Source: Owenia fusiformis (lineage: Eukaryota > Annelida > Polychaeta > Sabellida > Oweniidae). Taken from it: a DNA stretch of 64,000 bases. The stretch spans positions 23,005,375 through 23,069,374 of the forward strand of contig CAIIXF020000005.1 of NCBI GenBank assembly GCA_903813345.2, read 5' to 3'. Made by a program: the position numbers and the translations under genes. The notes under the pieces were generated by a model. That model did no database searches, was not told the origin of the DNA, and saw nothing but the letters and a program-made list of their open reading frames with translations. Position 1 is the first letter of the stretch, and each line of letters begins with the position of its first letter. Below are positions 24,508-36,609 of this stretch, piece by piece.

Positions 24508-25216
24508 CTGCGTTATTATTTTGAATACGATTATTTCTACCCACATCTAGCTAGTCTATTGGAGAATGTTGTTTCTCCATTGTTGAAAAGAAGAATACAT
24601 TATGTTTTAAATACCATTGGTTTCTATGGGAACTAGAATTTTAGAAATGCATTTTCTATGGACCACTTTCATGCATGAATGGGTTTGTTTCTAACTTATT
24701 TATAAATCAGTTTTCTTAATTTATTCGACAATAACACATAGGGATGAATGCTCTGCATTGGTATGAATTATCTCTAAAAAATCCATGTGACCTCTAAAAT
24801 TCAGTTTTGAATAGATTCACTATTTTTGGAATAAAAGTCCTTCAAAAACTACTTTTTGAATTCAAAAAGAAGTTTCACATATCACAATTTGCTAACATTG
24901 GGAAGGATCGATATATGTAAAACTTTATACGGAGCCTTTAAAAAACGTTCACAGTCTCTCAATCTAGAGATTCTATTATGTATGCATTAATGTTTGCCTT
25001 CTGTTATAACTTGATTACGGTGATAAAATACCAGATCGATTGTTCATTTCTACACTGCGCTATAAATATAGATAACAATTATATTTGCAATGATTAAACA
25101 ATGTATCGGTATATAAATCTTGCACTGTCTTTCGAAAAAATCATGAAAGTAGGTGTAATCTAAAAAGTAATCTTTATCCGGGACCTGGTTAAGTATATTC
25201 AAAATAAGCATGTTAG

Positions 25217-25315
25217 GTTTGTATTGTATTGTATTGAATTGTATTGTATCGTATTGTATTATATCATATTGTATTGTATTGTATTGCTTTTGTATTGCAT
25301 TGCATTGTAATTGTA
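25217..25315. repeat. Imperfect (TTGTA)n microsatellite
   Basis: A run of GTATT/TTGTA pentamers with scattered substitutions, fading into TTGCAT units at the right. Confidence 0.9.
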
Positions 25316-25931
25316 AATTGCAAATATTGCAATGAAATTATACAATTGAACGGTGATATTTACATAATCTAAGTTTAAGGACTTCACAAGGAAACAACAG
25401 TTTTTCAATCGGATGGTGTTATATTGTTAGAAAATTATATTAACAACAAAATGTTGAGTGTCTTAAATTTGAGAAGGTTTGAATATAGAATAACGGTCCA
25501 TTTTATGCCCACTCGATATAATAATTTTGCATCAGTCGAAAGATGTGTACCTGGGCAAATTTACGATAATTGATATTTTCAAAATCAGTTGTTTTACTGA
25601 AGCCTGTGCTGTGTGTGTTGATAGTTGATACCAGGTCTATTTGATGTGCGCTATTTTACAGTCATCACAACTAGTTATCATAATCATGCAATGTATACTG
25701 AAAATGTTGCTTATTATTTCTCAAAAACAGCTTAAATGATGATTTTGTTTATCAAATGTTTGCTGTGATACAAAACCGGATTACAATACATACAGAGCAT
25801 CGATTGCGTTGATATTTTTCATACTACATAAAAATAAATATGTTTGACATCAGGTCTTAAAAGGGCGATGTTAGATGTGTGTTACCCATGCAATGAAACG
25901 GTTTTTCTATACATATACCATTTATCTAATA

Positions 25932-26272
25932 TTTTGTATCCTCCAACACACTGTTTAAATTAACAGTGCTGATGCATCATTTGTTTGAGATTTCGCCAGA
26001 AAGTGCCTTACAGGGTTACCTCTTAAATGACAGACAATGAAAACACCACACAAAATATTGTTATTTTTGTGGTGGATTTAGGCTCTGCTGTCCAATATTT
26101 TGTATCCTCCAAACATCAAGATTTAATCAATGCACATAAATTATTTCAAACAATTATTTTCAGAAATTAGACTAATTCAATGTCCTATTTAAATGATTGT
26201 TATATAAATTCTCAATTAATTCGAATTTTTTAGTAAATTGAATATGTTGAGTATGTGTTGGAGGATACAAAA
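25932..26272. mobile_element. TIR element, ~341 bp, 19-bp TIRs
   Basis: TTTTGTATCCTCCAACACA at 25932-25950 and its perfect reverse complement at 26254-26272. A further direct partial copy (TTTTGTATCCTCCAAACATC) lies at 26096-26115, suggesting two nested or tandem MITEs. No coding content. Confidence 0.7.
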
Positions 26273-26648
26273 CATATGGACATTATAAAACGTGTTAGCT
26301 TTAAATGAGTACGACATATCAAACAACCCCTTTTGAGAGATGGTGGGAAACATATTTTATTAACGAGTTAGAAATCATCGACGGACTAGATGCATAATCT
26401 GTAATGTTGTCCGAGTTTCCATAGCAAAATTTGATTTTGGTCCAAAAAATCTGTTTTTAAGAACTAATAAGCAATATTTTCAATATATATTGCTTAGTCA
26501 TGGTAAACAGTTGTGTTGACAGCACAATAGCACATATATAGTGTCGTTGATCTCAATACACATGGCGCAGGAAAAACGCATTTTAAGAATTTTGTTCTTA
26601 TTGAATCCAATTTGTACATTTTAAAACATAGTAATAACTATAAATAGG

Positions 26649-26690
26649 CATTCTAATCTCATCACATCTTTCTGCTTCAACTAGAAATAT
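26649..26690 (-). repeat. Diverged part-copy of the ~84-bp unit
   Basis: CATTCTAATCTCATCACATC and the following TTTCTGCTTCAACTAGAAAT align with the same end of the 24.3 kb copy at roughly four bases in five over ~41 bp. The other half is not recognisable. Confidence 0.35.
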
Positions 26691-29237
26691 GTAATTAATT
26701 TGATTGGTCATCAGCATTTTGAAGAAAACTGTTCGGGGCCAAATCGAAACTAAACTGAAATTGTCTCATGACATTCTACGAGTAGAGAGAACACCGTGGA
26801 GAAGCTAATAGAAGACCAGGATTTCTCATGATAATAAATATATATCATTTAGTTGTTTGAACAGCAAAAACCTAAATTTTGCCTTATCTACTATTTTTCA
26901 GAAAAAATGTGTCTGATATTATCACCACAAGAAAAAATGTGATAATAACCAGACTTAGTAGAGCAATATCAATACCACTGAAGAATTGCAACTAATGAAA
27001 ATTATTGTTCTTCAACAAGAGATATTTTTGGATTTTCTGTTTTTTGTTAGTATTGATTAATGTTTCTCCTACTTCGACCGTGTTACCATATGAAGCTCCC
27101 CAGCCCTATTTTATCATTAACGTTTTACAACGAGGGCAAATGCATCCACATGGGATAGTTGATATAATGTCAGGTGTAAATCGTTTAAAGCTGGGGAGTT
27201 ACCATATTACGATAACAATTAACGATCCTGATCTGATTTTACTTGGTGTAATTACGCTGCCTGATTCACTGGGGGAGTCTTCAGTTGAGATTTAAGGTTG
27301 TTATAGCAAGAGCCCTAAAAAGTTCCAATAAAGGTATATATTTTATATAAAAAATATCTTCTTGGAGCATTACCAAAAGATGATATGATGGTCAGTATTC
27401 TCCTTTTAAATAGCTGACAAATAACACTTTTGACAAATTGTGTTTCAAAGATACAATACGTCATATATTGACAATGAAGAGGGATTAAAGATTAAAATAA
27501 AACAATCAGAATTATGATGACAGCTTGTCATAAATAAGCAGAGACAACAATTAATCTTGTTCTACACAAAATCAACCTGCTATTTGTAGTCCGATAATTT
27601 TATACATAAGCATTAAATAGTTTTCAAATTACACAAGGGATGATAAAAATAGAATAGAATTATGAATAGGAAATTGAAAAAATGTAGATATAATCGCAAT
27701 GATCACTCTCGCGCTCTTGAGGTTATTCAGTACTTTTTAAGATTGAATCAGAAAGTTCAAGGCCCTGCTGTTCGTATACTACCAAATCAAAATTGTAATT
27801 ATAACTTGAAGTTAAATGGAATATTATGTTTATAACATATGTCAAATCATTTTTGCAAGAATTTTTAAAATGTCTAATATTTTCTAAATCTTATACAAAT
27901 TATGTATATTTCTCAGGACATGAGACGCTGGTAAAAAGTGTTGAATTGTATGGTTTCTAAATAGCACGTCCATGAAGTTCGTTAAGAGATCATATGTGAA
28001 ATCCCAACTTCGTACATCCGCTCGAGAGAATTACCATCTTTAGATTTTCATGCTATCGATCCCAATAGGTTCATTGCCCAACTGTCAAAAGCAGAGAACT
28101 ACCGGATCGCACTCATCATTATTTACTCTCTAACGCACAACGCATATTCCTTTGGATGAAATAACATCATCTACTCTTACTGAAAATTGACTAATTTCTG
28201 TTATTTTCATTTTATTGACATGCATCTACAGGTTTGGCCACAAATGTCAATGGTTTTTATTTGGTAATAGCATTTCGATTTTAATAGTGCATACATTTTT
28301 TCATTTTTGATGGAGATCACATTTGCAATTGTTTCTGTAAAAGGGACAAATACAAATAAATCTTCAGGGGTTTCTGCATAAGAAAGGTAAACATAAACTA
28401 AGGGTCTAGATGAAAGTATACTGTTTTCAGGTTAATATTCAAAGCATCAATTTTAAATTGATATTAGTCATGCCTAAAATAATACTTCCAGATTGACACA
28501 TTATTCAGTTTTCAGAGAAAAACATTGGGTAGGGTGAAAATAATTTTTAAACTATTTCTGGCCAAAAAGCTATTAGAACTATCACAAGAGATATAATTTA
28601 GATTCAACAAAATTGATTCAGCATTAACAAAAAGTGATTTGGGAAAAATGCCTCTACTGGGAAAACTCTTCCGAAGATCAGAAAGGTCCTGCAAGATTGA
28701 CCCCAAGATCTTAAAACTTGTTTTTTTCAATGTTCGTAATGTCTATAAGGCAGAATCAGATCATATAGGGTGTGACATTGAAAGCAACGTGGATAAAACA
28801 TATGTAAGCAGTTCATTTAATCTACCCTATATGTATCAATACCTTCAATTTATATCAGAATGTGGTGCTTAGTAGTGTAAGCACTGCATAACGTGTCTCT
28901 CTGAAAGACTGATTAAGATACACATCCAATTCCGATAAATGGGGCAAAACTAAAATCACTCTAAAATGTGGACGGACACAAAATATTTCCTTGAAACCTC
29001 AAAGTGAACGTTTTCTGGCCCACCCCGTGTAATTATGGTTGGCTAAAATATCTGAATAAATATTGAGACTATGAGTGAGTCTACAGAAGCAAGTGTCAGC
29101 AAAGATAAACAATTCATGTTTCTAAATTATATTTATTCAATCTACCACATCAATCATTATCTATGATTAACCTATTTTTGAATTCAAGGTAAAAGTTTAA
29201 TGACGGTATAGTGCAAAACGGATGGACAATGCATTTA
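26691..29237. other. Intergenic, weak frames only
   Basis: The 27005-27295 frame has a hydrophobic start but begins at TTG, with no ATG in frame; 28639-28872 has no family features. A transposon-like GGCCCACCCCGTGTA end lies near 29018. Confidence 0.35.
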
Positions 29238-29935
29238 CACTCCTCTACATAAGTTTAGCAACCTTTGGTCCCTCATTTAACTACGTGTTAAAGTCTCTTT
29301 ATGTTTGAATTTTATTTACATAACCAAATTTTTTCCTCAATAACAATAGGTCGTAAATTGATGATAAATCTGATGAATTTTTGAAAATCGACATTCTCAT
29401 GTAAACCAATGGGAAACGGTAGATTTGCCGCAAGTCATATGTATACCCATCAATCCGAGTTCTTGCAAAAATACAAATTAAGTAGTCAATTGAATTTGGT
29501 TTAAAAAAGTTATAGGTGTTCAAAGTCAAAATTATTTTTCAATAAACTCCTCCCATTGAAATAACACAGGAGGCGAAAATAATTTTCAAAAATGACTTTG
29601 AAGCTCTGCAACTTTAGTATTCATAAAGTTAACTGAACACTTAGCGTATAAAAAGTTAGACAATTCAATTTTCTATATAAAAAACCCACCATTTTCCAAT
29701 GGTTTACATGGGATTGGCAATTTTCAAAAATTCATCAAATTTATCATAAATTTCCGATTGTAACTGAGGAAAAAATTGGGAATATTTGGAGGCATTTGAA
29801 ATAAAGTCAATTACATTCCCATCAATATTATAAGTATTTTCTTCACAGGTTATGTAAATAAAAATTCAAACATAAAGAGGCTTTAACACGTAGTTCAATG
29901 AGGGAGCTAAGTTGCCAAACTTATGGTGGAGAGTG
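29238..29935. mobile_element. Long-TIR element, 698 bp, TA-flanked
   Basis: TA at 29236-29237 and 29936-29937. The left arm (29238 to ~29420) and right arm (~29690 to 29935) are inverted copies (ACTACGTGTTAAAG, CTCTTTATGTTTGAATTT, ATTTACATAACC, TTTTGAAAAT). No transposase frame is visible; the minus-strand frame inside (29299-29529) crosses the arm. Confidence 0.75.
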
Positions 29936-29937
29936 TA

Positions 29938-32273
29938 CATCTAGTGACGGATCTTAGCCCGTGTTTAAAATATCTGGTAGAGGCTTTCATACGCAATTTT
30001 TTGAAAATTGAAAAAGTCTGAATGCAAAATATTTGGTAAATGTTATACTCTAGGATGTGCCTGGGTAATGATAGGATTAATAAACAGTGTTTCTAAAACC
30101 CCTTGATCCAAGGAAATAAGGCCATGTACGGAGGTTTAGGTCGAGTATGTCTATCAAGAAGCAGAAAATCCCTGATATCCAATTTATCTTGTCTTTTCCC
30201 ACATAAGGATTAACACAATTATCAAGAAAATTGAACAGGACTGTCTCAATTTCTTTTAGTGCTAATCCGGTGGTCATTTGGGAAATTCATCATTTCTTAG
30301 TTACTTATGTCGTCTTTGTATAAACATGTATTTGCTGAAACATCGAAGTGTGTGCAAATGGACATATTCAATATATTCGGATCTTGCTACAGGACATACA
30401 TGAAATTACCCCTTTCAATTTTAGAAAATATAGTAGCAGACAGGAATAAGATTTCTTGGTGCAAACCATTAAGAAAACGGAAGAGGCTCCATTGTTAATT
30501 ATTCCACGAGTACGCTCAATAACTCAAAAACTGTTTGATCGATTACAAGAGTTCATGCCCAATTCTTCGTTTTCATTGATTTCCCCGCAAATTGTAAATA
30601 ATTATGGTTTTTATTATTATTATTAGATTTATTTTCCCTCCATTGATTGGAGATAATATAATAATTATATATTACAGTATTATTGGATGCGTATCAAAAT
30701 ATAAACAATAGACAAAATAGAACTCTAATAAACACCAATAACATTATAAGTAAGATCTGAGAATTGATAAGAGTAGGTATAATACTCAAATATGAATATA
30801 AGCTATGAAATACTTGGAACCGCATACATCTTTCCCAAGGTCGATGTTGCATGACCAGGTGGTCATTCTTGCTACGTGTTAAAATATTGTATGCAATTCA
30901 TTGAGCTATACATGATTTGACAAAATAAAAATTTTCCTTATGAAAATACACCTGTATTCTATGATAACTGACGTTCCGTTGGTCACACACGGTGCCCATC
31001 ACATACTCATCGTAGGGGGGCGGCCTGTTTATATCCCAAGTAAATCTAATTGACTCCAATCCGGGCGAGGTACATGTTCTAACGATCATAACAAATAAAT
31101 ATCGTATGTATGTACTTTTATTCGAAATTAAATTATCTATCCAGTGGAATACAACTTATTTATCCATAGTTCTGCCAGTATTGTGAAGATATTGGCCAGT
31201 CCTTATGTATGGTAGCAGTTTGAGGTCGGGATTAATTAAATTGTAAAGAATGCCTTTAATCCAATGGTACATTTCAAAAAGGAAGATAGTTAATATATTG
31301 TAGCCCTTGAGATTTAACCCCCGTGTTGGCCAACGACCCCAACAGTGAACTAAAAATAAGATATCACATATAATGAATTGCATTGTGGACATAATTCAAT
31401 TGCGAGGACGATTTGCAACACAAAAATAAGACAAGACTGATTCTTTAAGGTTCAAAAACATAATCGATTCATTTGTTTGTGATATTTTAAAGTCAAATTG
31501 GATAATTGGTATGTGCCCCATAGGGGAAGAATGCTTATTGATAGACAAGATTAAGTCGTTGTATCATCAGATGCGATGGTATGACTTGACAATAAGAGTC
31601 TGAAATAGTAGGCTGTAGCGCACTTTTCAGCTTTCACGCGTGAACATTCCTGAACTAGGCCTAATAAGTATTTTTGAAACAAAGAGCGTGTCTTTCTGCA
31701 GATCTAAATAACTAACATCGCTTATCTTTTATAAATGAGAAAGTACTATAGGCTATATTGCAAATTTATTCTCGATGTGGGTAGTTTAACTTTTGAAAAA
31801 CAATATAATTGAGACTGCAAAGATAATAGGTATTATCGTTAAACCAACAATTGTCAAAATGTCCCTAGCTATAGCAAAGTAAAGATGAATGATTGTCTCG
31901 AGGTGATAAAAACACAATTAGTGGAAATTACACAATTTAGATAAACTCACGAAACAATGTAATCGTAATCCCTTGTCAATCCTGTTTACCATTATTTCGG
32001 AATAAAGAAACTTCATGAAATAAACGAACCAAGTTGACGATTTAGGGTGGAACGATTCTTGCAATACCACGCTTGGCAAGTAAAAAAGATACAAGTATAT
32101 AAAATATACGAATAGGAATATTTCTGTAAGTATTCTTAACTATCTACAGTCCAGTCCCCAAATGACGCAATTGTAATTAAACCGTTATGTTATTCTTAAT
32201 TCAGGGGTGACAACAGCATAAAATTCCAAAGACAAATCGGTTTACCAAGTTACTACAAAAGCAATGTCTTAAC
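29938..32273. other. Intergenic around one candidate exon
   Basis: Only the 30952-31078 segment has exon-like borders. A short TTATTATTATTATTAG run lies near 30612. Nothing else is recognised. Confidence 0.35.
30952..31078 (-). CDS. Candidate isolated exon, unknown protein
   Basis: A 127-nt open segment with AG before 31078 and CAG|GTGT at 30952, entering in phase 2 and leaving in phase 0. It would encode 42 residues including TCTSPGLESIRFTWDINRP and VMGTVCDQRNVSYHRIQ. Its composition is less AT-biased and looks more coding than its surroundings, with two cysteines, an aromatic-rich strand pattern and one N-glycosylation site (NVS). No flanking exon was found and no family is recognised. It could also be a relic of a mobile element. 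Confidence 0.3.
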
Positions 32274-32360
32274 TTGTATTCTCGAATGCAACTTTTGGCT
32301 AGCGGTTACCAGATTGAATGCAGTTTGATGGCAAACTCATATAAATATGAATAGTACTTG
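32274..32360. repeat. Half-copy of the 34.3 kb foldback arm
   Basis: AACTTGTATTCTCGAATGCA, then GGTTACCAGATTGAAT, resemble the left arm of 34298-34480. Diverged. Confidence 0.4.
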
Positions 32361-32479
32361 TCGTGTATCCCGAAGGCTGCAATGTATTGCGTCAAACCCA
32401 ATTGCTGACCTAATAACGAGTAAGTCTGCCCTATTTAGCAGCAGGTAACAACGAGCAGTGGCATGAAAAATCATGCGAT

Positions 32480-33345
32480 CACCGTCCGTTCGTCCGTCTG
32501 TCCGGGCAATAACTCAAATTCCGATTGACGGATTTAATTCAAATTTTATAGACTTATGCCTTATGGGTGTAGGACCTCTTCTCGAGAAGGAATTTTCAAT
32601 ATGGCCGCTAAATTCAAAATGTAATCTATGATAACTCAATTACTAGTGGACAGATTTGATTCAAATTTTATATGATGATGCCTAGGAACAAAGGAGCTTT
32701 TATTTAAGAAGAGATTTTCAAGATGGCTGCTAATTTTCAAAATGGCCGCCATTTTTTGCAAGAAAACGTAATCTTTGATAACTCAAATGCCAGTAAATGG
32801 ATTTCATCCAAATTTTATATGCTGATGCCTGGGGAGACAGTTGCTCTGTTCGAGAAAACATTTTCAAGATGGCGGCTCAATAACTCAAATACCAGTAAAC
32901 GGATTTGGTTCAAATTTTATATGTTGATGCCTAGAGACATAGTAGCCCTGTTCGAGAAGAAATTTTCAAGATGGCAGCTGAAATTTAAAATGGCTGCCAT
33001 TTTTGTAACAAACCTTAAACCAGTGAACGAATTTGGTTCAAATCTTATATGCTTGCTACCTAAGGACAAAGGAGATCTAATTTAGAAATTTTCAAGATGA
33101 CAGCTATATTTTAAAATGGCCATCATTTTTCCTAAACAAGACGGTGGCTGTTTTTCAAAATGGCCACCATTTTTTGTAAACAATGTAATCTTTGGTAACT
33201 CAAATAACAGTGAACGGATTTGGTTTAAATCTTAGAAGCTGGTATGCTCTGTTCAAGAGGGAATTTTCAAGATGGCCACTAATCATCAAAATGTGTTTTG
33301 GTCGGTGGGATTTGCTACTCCGTGGAGTTGCTGTTTTTCTAGTTT
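32480..33345. repeat. Tandem repeat, about six diverged units of ~110-150 bp
   Basis: Units share ATAACTCAAATACCAGT, CGGATTTGGTTCAAATTTTA, TGTTGATGCCTAG, GAAATTTTCAAGATGGC and AAAATGGCCGCCATTTT. The block is introduced by CCGTCCGTTCGTCCGTCTGT at about 32482-32501. The open frame 32723-33085 reads through the units and is not a gene. Similar arrays occur inside transposable elements of other marine invertebrates (general knowledge, not checked here). Confidence 0.75.
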
Positions 33346-34124
33346 AGCTTTGCCTAATTGATATACTATGTTCATATCGATTATCAATAGGTTTTGGAAG
33401 TATGTACAACAGGAACCCGGACTAAGTAGACTCTACTTATCTCTTTGAAATGATTTAATATAACCAATTAGATTGTACATCTGCATTGAGTGGCGTAGTT
33501 ATCCCATTTAATGAAAGCTTCTTATGAGTATTAGCGTTTCACTTATTTAAATATCAATATATTACGGACCGTTTCATCTTCGATCAAATAGGTGGAAACT
33601 ACATCCTACCCGTATCTAACATTTTCATCGGCTTATTCTTAGTTTTCTTTATTTAATCCCAGAATATCAACGAAGTAACTGATTTTTTTTATTTGCTTGC
33701 AGATAGTCTTTACAACAAGCCTGTGAAGTTTATTCGTTGGTTTGTCCTCTCACTTACTTATTTTCGGAATACATTTACATAATAAGCATGTCATTTTTCT
33801 CAAGCGTCTCCTTATATAAGGCAGGAACTTTATCAAGCCTCGGAGTGCTCATCTCTAAGTCTTAAAGCTCTGAGCAAGCTTGGGATCCGTTCAAAATACT
33901 GAGATATTTAAGGACACGACTTCACAGGAATTATTGCACTGCGATCATAGAGATCTTCTCAGGACATTTATTAGATATTTTGTAAATGGATACTGGAGCT
34001 GTGGGTATGATAATTGAATATAAAATTCACAATTATTGTGTTGTTTCACTAGTTGCATTGATGGTACATTGATGGAGAATATATATAAAAATTGGTGAGT
34101 CGGCGAATATAAATATCACGTTAT

Positions 34125-34275
34125 GAGGTCAGATGTGAACTCCTGAGAACTTGTACAGGTGTACATGATTTAAAAAAAGTTTGGTCAATCTGAAGCAACT
34201 TGAAATCAGTTTTGAACAAAATACTGCAATCGGCCGGGCGCCGGCCGATAAATCGGAGCAAAAATGTGACCTCGG
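34125..34275 (-). mobile_element. Fragment related to the terminal-hairpin family
   Basis: In reverse orientation it carries a degraded array unit (AACTTGTACAGGTGTACATG, TTGGTCAATCTGAAGCAACT) beside a CG-rich CGGCCGGGCGCCGGCCG block at about 34232-34248. The diagnostic ends are missing. Confidence 0.4.
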
Positions 34276-34297
34276 TATAACGTATAGTCTCTTAGCT

Positions 34298-34480
34298 TGT
34301 ATTCGCGAATGCAACTAACGCCTGTCGGGTACCGGATTAACCAACTATTTTATGAGTAACTCATTTCTGAAAATATAAATAGTAACTGCCAGTGTTTCAT
34401 TCATATTTAAATGAGTTGGTCATAAAAATAGTAGGTTAATCCGGTAGCCGACAGGTGTTTGTTGCATTCGCGAATACAAG
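34298..34480. repeat. Foldback element, 183 bp, ~75-bp arms
   Basis: Left CTTGTATTCGCGAATGCAAC pairs perfectly with its reverse complement at the right end. The arms continue through CCTGTCGG, TACCGGATTAACC and AACTCATTT with scattered mismatches. Confidence 0.75.
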
Positions 34481-35167
34481 GTCAGACTATTTGTAGAAAT
34501 TAGAAAATAAACTGGTAAACTCTATGCTCAATTTTTTTATGAACAAATGTTTGTTTAATTTAAAATTTGTGAACGCATCAATGGTTTCAATATTCCATTG
34601 AACAATTATTAAAGCATGATGTTATTTGTTCATCTTTACATGAACATGATTATTCACCTCTTGGTATTCTTTAGGAATAAAAATATCTAGCATATCATTG
34701 TTTGAATAATACCTTGTCTTTTTCCTAAGCTTTTACAATACAAGAGTTAAATATAATTTTGAGGAAGAGGACGTATTTTTCTAAATACGTTCGTTTAATA
34801 CCATATTTTGGAATATAACGGACGTGCACAATGCCACATTCACAGTATATTTCAGACACCATGCCCTCTTTGTTATCAGTCAATATGGTACAACGAAAAT
34901 GGGACTTCTGCGCATGTTAAAAATTTTCGTCAAAACTCAACTTGTGTTCAAGTTGATACGATTGTCTTTCGAACTAGAGACTTACCTCATTCGAAAGATC
35001 ATAAAATACTTTATCTTTACTGAAAATCTTAGATCCAAACATAGTAGAATACGCCGTCAGTCCGCATTTGATTTTTTGAAGTGAGTTTCGTAGATCGTCA
35101 GATTTCTCCGACTGATATCGGGTTATCTCAAATTGGTTCGTTTATAAATACGAATTTCTTTACCGTT

Positions 35168-35180
35168 GTAAGGCGCATGC
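35168..35180. promoter_or_regulatory. NRF1-like palindrome
   Basis: GGCGCATGCGCAA fits the NRF1-type palindrome found in many animal promoters. It is about 2.7 kb upstream of the GPCR start. It could mark an upstream 5'UTR exon or promoter, but could also be chance. Confidence 0.2.
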
Positions 35181-36130
35181 GCAAAATTGATTTATAAACG
35201 TGATTGGTTGATGGTTTTTCTTCTGAGCATGCGTGAAGTCTGATGAACACTTATGACGAAGACCGGAGCAAACATTACTAGCTCTCGAACGAAATTCCAA
35301 GATTCAGATCATTTCGCCGTGTTTGCTAAGCGTGTATACGTGAATGACAAGCTGTTTTGAGTAGATCAGGTACCTGTTTTAGACACAACATTGATTTAGC
35401 TTGACATTGATGTGCACATTGGCACTTTTGAGCATGTTAATACAAGTTTTTACACGCTTAGCACGAGACGTGTTTTCGAAAAATCTGTTATCTGATTCAC
35501 TCGATTATCGTATGGATATGTATTTCTGCTGACATTTCAACACCACATCACATAGAATTACGATGCAGAATGATAATAAAACACAAAACAACTACTAAAT
35601 TCCACTTGTTATTTCACAGGAGGTAAAAATGCACACTGCCTTGATTCTTTGTAAGGGTCGTCAGACATCGGATTGGCCGCCATATTTGAAATGAAAATAT
35701 CACTAAATAGAGGTCTGCGCATGTGTCAACATTTCGACTGTTATTTGCCGAGGGTTTAGATTAGTCAAGTGCAAGATGTATACTCCTCACATCTGTTTCC
35801 TTCGTATGTTGTATAATCAAATATAAGAAAATAATCAAATCTATTTCCATGAAAACGGCTATTAGGAGTCTTCAAATTAGGTCTCGCTGGCATCTTTAGA
35901 TCAGTTCTTCACAGGTTTTATTCGCTAAAGTGAATCTTGAAAGAACTGTCAATATCTTCAGACTTGTTTAATGGTAGTTAGAAGAGGGGAGTTGTGGAAG
36001 ACGTATTGAAACGCTGAGAATGTTTTTGACACCCAGTCGAGTATAGGTCTGATTTATCAAGTGTCAATGTTTCGCTTGAGACTTCACGAAGATAATCTAG
36101 TTAGATTTGTAAAATAAAAGTCCACATTTT

Positions 36131-36600
36131 TATGTCATCACCAATGAATGGTGACATATTGTAGTGGTCTCCGTTTCTTTTTGACGCCGGGTGGCGGTTG
36201 GTGGTTGGCCGTCGGCGTCTGTAACAAATTCTTAAAACTACCAATTGCTAACAAATACTGTTTAGACTGACTTCAGCTTTTTCAAAAATCATCTACAATT
36301 GCAAGTTATCAGAAGTTCAAATCTGACTTCATATTCAAGATTTTACCTTCAGTGACCTTTTCAAGATAAAAAGGTCAAAAAGGTCTTTTTCAACTTACTT
36401 CAAATTGACCAATTTAAAAAAAAATTATCTACAAGTTATCAGAAGTTCAAGTCTGACTTTAGATTTGAGATTTCACCTTCAATGACCTTCTCAGGGTCAA
36501 AAAGGTATATTTTCAACTTCCTTCAAATTGACCATTTTTTAAAATCATCTCAATTATATTGTAAGCCACTATAATGTGGTGACATTTTGTCATGTTAATG
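36131..36600 (+). mobile_element. Terminal-hairpin element, copy 4, with about two array units
   Basis: Starts ATGTCATCACCAATGAATGG, has the TGGTCTCCGTTTCTTTTTGA block and AACAAATACTGTTTAGACTG, then about 2.3 units of the same internal repeat (36285-36545), and ends GTGGTGACATTTTGTCATGT. A mariner-like element begins 10 bp further on. Confidence 0.7.
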
Positions 36601-36609
36601 ACGACATTA

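Larger units (their letters stand above)
33346..36130. other. Intergenic upstream of the GPCR, partly repeat-derived
   Basis: Holds the 34.1 and 34.3 kb repeat pieces. An inverted 14-bp pair (GCTAAGCGTGTA near 35325 and TACACGCTTAGC near 35451) may be ends of a small element. Overlapping frames at 34808-35084 have no recognised feature. Confidence 0.35.

Noticed and set aside
27005-27295. 96-aa plus-strand frame with hydrophobic start
   Set aside because: Starts at TTG, the upstream ATG is out of frame, and there are no splice partners or recognised motif.
32723-33085. 120-aa plus-strand frame
   Set aside because: Translation of tandem repeat units.
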